DNA from: Gordius sp. MW1
Lineage: Eukaryota > Nematomorpha > Gordioida > Gordea > Gordiidae
Direction: 5' to 3'
DNA: 64,000 nt
NCBI GenBank assembly: GCA_964036665.1
Contig: OZ038533.1
Span: forward strand, 10,500,413 to 10,564,412
The notes beneath the pieces are model-generated. The model made no database searches, was not told the origin of the DNA, and worked only from the letters and a program-made list of their open reading frames with translations. Numbering within the stretch: the stretch's first letter is position 1; every line of letters begins with the position of its first letter. Positions 60,473-64,000 of this stretch are shown piece after piece. The translations under genes and the position numbers were made by a program.

Positions 60473-61635
60473 GAAGTTTTAAGCTGCGAGAATTATCATT
60501 TTGACAAAAGACAACGTTTTATTGTTGCGATTAGTTTGTTGTATCGCAACGTGAGTGATTAATTTTTGAAAATGGCTCTATGCGATCATGATTTCATAGT
60601 AATAGTTTTCAGATTCTGATAAATTTTTACTTGGGATCATAGAAACCACGTCTGAAAACGACAACTTTCATCGGATGAATACGGTTCAAAGAAAAATATG
60701 TGAAAAATTTTGAGGTAAAAATATTAATTTTTTTCAATTCTATGTGAAAGAGCATGAAAAAATATATAAAAGTAAGCCAATTTGAGAATCCTATTATCCT
60801 CGATTGACTTCTGAAAAGAGGTTTTAAGCTGCGAGAACTATCATTTTGACAAAAGACAACGTTTTATTGTTGCGATTAGTTTGTTGTATCGCAACGTGAG
60901 TGCTTAATTTTTAAAAATGGCTCTATGCGATCATGATTTCAAAGTAATAGTTTTCTGATTCTGATAAATTTTTACTTGAGATCATAGAAACCACGTCTGA
61001 AAACGACAACTTTCATCGGATGAATACGGTTCAAAGAAAAATATGTGAAAAATTTTGAGGTAAAAATATTTATTTTTTTCAATTCTATGTGAAAGAGCAT
61101 GAAAAAATATATAAAAGAAAGCCAATTTGAGAATCCTATTCTCCTCGATTGACTTCCGAAAAGAGGTTTTAAGCTGCGAGAACTATCATTTTGACAAAAG
61201 ACAACGTTTTATTGTTTAGATTAGTTTGTTGTATCGCAACGTGAGTGCTTAATTTTTGAAAACTGCTCTATGCCATCATGATTTCAAAGTAATAGTTTTT
61301 AGATTCTGATAAATTTTTAATTGGGATCATAGAAACCACGAACGACAACTTTCATCGGATGAAACGGTTCAAAGAAAAATATGTGAAAAATTTTGAGGTA
61401 AAAATATTTATTTCGATTCTATGTGGAAGAGCGTAAAAAAATATATAAAAGTAAGCCAATTTGAGAATCCTATTATCCTCGATTGACTTCCGCAAAGAAG
61501 TTTTAAGCTGCGAGAATTATCATTTTGACAAAAGACAACGTTTTATTGTTGCGATTAGTTTGTTGTATCGCAACGTGAGTGCTTAATTTTTGAAAATGGC
61601 TCTATGCGATCATGATTTCATAGTAATAGTTTTCA
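60286..61635 (+). repeat. 13,300-bp-offset copy of 46,986-48,335
   Basis: Anchors at 60473, 60818, 61163 and 61497 sit exactly 13,300 bp after 47173, 47518, 47863 and 48197. GTGAGTGATTAATT, CCGCAAAGAAG, GTTTAGATTAG with CACGAACGAC, and ATTTATTTCGATTC are shared. The match ends at TTTCAGATTC versus TTTCATATTC (about 61,636), after which the monomer proceeds as type 3 of the 9-monomer unit, so the monomer at 61497 is a type 2/type 3 hybrid. Confidence 0.85.
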
Positions 61636-64000
61636 GATTCTGATAAATTTTTACTTGGGATCATAGAAACCACGTCTGAAAACGACAACTTTCATCGGAT
61701 GAATACGGTTCAAAGAAAAATATGTGAAAAATTTTGAGGTAAAAATATTTGTTTTTTTCAATTCTATGTGAAAGAGCATGAAAAAATATATAAAAGCCAA
61801 TTTGAGAATCCTATTATCCTCGATTGACTTCCGAAAAAAGGTTTTAAGCTGCGAGAACTATCATTTTGACAAAAGACAACGTTTTATTGTTGCGATTAGT
61901 TTGTTGTATCGCAACGTGAGTGCTTAATTTTTCAAAAATGCACTATGCGGTCATGATTTCAAAGTAATAGTTTTCTGATTCTGATAAATTTTTACTTTTT
62001 ATCATCGAAACCACGTCTGAAAACGACAACTTTCATCGGATGCATACAGTTGAAAGAAAAATATGTGAAAAATTTTGAGGTAAAAATATTTATTTTTTTC
62101 GATTCTATGTGTAAGAGCATGAAAAAATATCTAAAAGTAAGCCAATTTGAGAATCCTATTATCCTCGATTGACTTCCGAAAAGAGGTTTTAAGCTACGAG
62201 AACTATCATTTTGACAAAAGACAACGTTTTATTGTTGCTATTAGTTTGTTGTATCGCAACGTGAGTGCTTAATTTTTCAAAAATGCACTATGCGATCATG
62301 ATTTCAAAGTAATAGTTTTCTGATTCTGATAAATTTTTACTTTTTATCATCGAAACCACGTCTAAAAACGACAACTTTCATCGGATGCATACGGTTGAAA
62401 GAAAAATATGTGAGAAATTTTGAGGTAATTATTTTTTTCGATTCTATGTGAAAGAGCATGAAAAAATATATAAAAGTAAGCCAATTTGAGAATCCTATTA
62501 TCCTCGATTGACTTCCGAAAAGAGGTTTTAAGCTGCGAGAACTATCATTTTGACAAAAGACAACGTTTTATTGTTGCGACTAGTTTGTTGTATCGCAACG
62601 TGAGTGCTTAATTTTCAAAAATGCACTATGCGATCATGATTTCAAAGTAATAGTTTTCTGATTCTGATAAATTTATACTTGAGATCATAGAAACCACGTC
62701 TGAAAACGACAACTTTCATCGGATGAATACGGTTCAAAGAAAAATATGTGAAAAGTTTTGAGGTAAAAATATTTATTTTTTTCGATTCTATGTGAAAGAG
62801 CATGAAAAAATATCTAAAAGTAAGCCAATTTGAGAATCCTATTATCCTCGATTGACGTCCGAAAAGAGGTTTTAAGCTACGAGAACTATCATTTTGACAA
62901 AAGACAACGTTTTATTGTTGCGATTAGTTTGTTGTATCGCAACGTGAGTGCTTAATTTTTCAAAAATGCACTATGCGATCATGATTTCAAAGTAATAGTT
63001 TTCTGATTCTGATAAATTTTTACTTTTTATCATCGAAACCACGTCTGAAAACGACAACTTTCATCGGATGCATACGGTTGAAAGAAAAATATGTGAGAAA
63101 TTTTGAGGTAAAAATATTTATTTTTTTCGATTCTATGTGAAAGAGCATGAAAAAACATATAAAAGTAAGCCAATTTGAGAATCCTATTATTCTCGATTGA
63201 CTTCCAAAAAGAGGTTTTAAGCTGCGAGAACTATTATTTTGACAAAAGACAACGTTTTATTGTTGCGACTAGTTTGTTGTATCGCAACGTGAGTGCTTAA
63301 TTTTCAAAAATGCACTATGCGATCATGATTTCAAAGTAATAGTTTTCTGATTCTGATAAATTTATACTTGAGATCATAGAAACCACGTCTGAAAACGACA
63401 ACTTTCATCGGATGAATACGGTTCAAAGAAAAATATGTGAAAAATTTTGAGGTAAAAATATTTATTTTTTTCGATTCTATGTGTAAGAGCATGAAAAAAT
63501 ATATAAAAGTAAGCCAATTTGAGAATCCTATTATCCTCGATTGACTTCCGAAAAGAGGTTTTAAGCTGCGAGAACTATCATTTTGACAAAAGACAACGTT
63601 TTATTGTTGCGACTAGTTTGTTGTATCGCAACGTGAGTGCTTAATTTTTCAAAAATGCACTATGCGATCATGATTTCAAAGTAATAGTTTTCTGATTCTG
63701 ATAAATTTTTACTTGAGATCATAGAAACCACGTCTGAAAACGACAACTTTCATCGGATGAATACGGTTCAAAGAAAAATATGTGAAAAATTTTGAGGTAA
63801 AAATATTAATTTTTTTCAATTCTATGTGAAAGGCATGAAAAAATATATAAAAGTAAGCCAATTTGAGAATCCTATTATCCTCGATTGACTTCTGAAAAGA
63901 GGTTTTAAGCTGCGAGAACTATCATTTTGACAAAAGACAACGTTTTATTGTTGCGATTAGTTTGTTGTATCGCAACGTGAGTGCTTAATTTTTAAAAATG
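61636..64000 (+). repeat. Terminal mixed monomers, with a dimer echo
   Basis: Anchors are 61838, 62183, 62522, 62866, 63211, 63555 and 63899; the last monomer runs off the window. The monomers at 62183 and 62866 share AAGCTACGAG, and those at 62522 and 63211 share TTTATACTTGAG, giving a two-monomer echo at about 683-689 bp. The 62183 monomer has GTTGCTATTAG in the dyad and a six-base loss in the A/T tract (GAGGTAATTATTTTTTTCG). The 62866 monomer is preceded by GATTGACGTCC. Confidence 0.82.

Larger units (their letters stand above)
1..64000 (+). repeat. Tandem satellite array, ~345-bp monomer
   Basis: The window starts and ends inside the array. A conserved anchor recurs 187 times on the same strand, at spacings of mostly 345 or 344 bp and less often 346, 343, 342, 341, 339, 338, 334, 332 and once 298 bp. 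Spacing from the first anchor (91) to the last (63,899) averages about 343 bp. Every stretch between anchors is recognisably the same sequence, differing by point changes and small indels at recurring diagnostic positions. Hand counting one monomer gives about 31% GC. Head-to-tail order, dinucleosome-scale length and higher-order repeats are the known hallmarks of centromeric and pericentromeric satellites; the chromosomal location here is inferred. I do not recognise the family name or the species. Confidence 0.98.

Noticed and set aside
1-64000. CRISPR array or other prokaryotic repeat system
   Set aside because: The repeats are about 345 bp and contiguous, with no unique spacers. There are no associated genes, and the higher-order structure is that of a eukaryotic satellite.

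Overview
The whole 64 kb window is one uninterrupted block of satellite DNA. A single AT-rich monomer of about 345 bp (modal length 345, mean about 343) is repeated head to tail. I placed an anchor (GAGGTTTTAAGC, or its AAGG/GAAG variants) at 187 positions, from 91 to 63,899, all on the + strand. I saw no inverted monomer, no inserted transposon, no tRNA or rRNA, no CRISPR array and no credible protein gene. Hand counting one monomer gives about 31% GC, with 14 CpG where about 8 are expected.

The sequence suggests a eukaryotic centromeric, pericentromeric or other heterochromatic array. A monomer near two nucleosome lengths, strict head-to-tail order and nested higher-order repeats are typical of such arrays. 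The lack of CpG depletion fits a genome with little germline CpG methylation, such as many insects and other invertebrates. I do not recognise the satellite family and cannot name the species.

Layout. 1-2,149: monomers in no clear order. 2,150-15,041: overlapping higher-order repeats with 11-, 12- and 4-monomer registers. 15,042-19,344: weakly ordered monomers with short 3- and 6-monomer echoes. 19,345-30,715: a mosaic with 11-, 15- and 5-monomer registers and several hybrid monomers. Near 30.7 kb the monomer set changes: the GCACAATG type is not seen again and a type with CTTTTTATCATCG appears. 30,716-32,776: a 3-monomer repeat, twice. 33,101-38,516 and 39,271-44,686: an equal-length 5,416-bp pair offset by exactly 6,170 bp (18 monomers). 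44,687-47,862: a mixed segment that reappears near 57.4-61.6 kb. 47,863-57,782: a 9-monomer (3,081 bp) repeat in three copies plus the start of a fourth, the second copy carrying one extra monomer. 57,783-64,000: mixed monomers, with a 298-bp deletion monomer at about 60,285.

There are no genes to work together here. The biological content is array evolution: unequal crossing-over in several registers, hybrid monomers at switch points, and small sequence elements kept or lost by monomer lineage (an 8-bp dyad, a TATA-like box, AT palindromes). All comparisons were made by eye, so block edges are set by the nearest diagnostic base and identities were not calculated.
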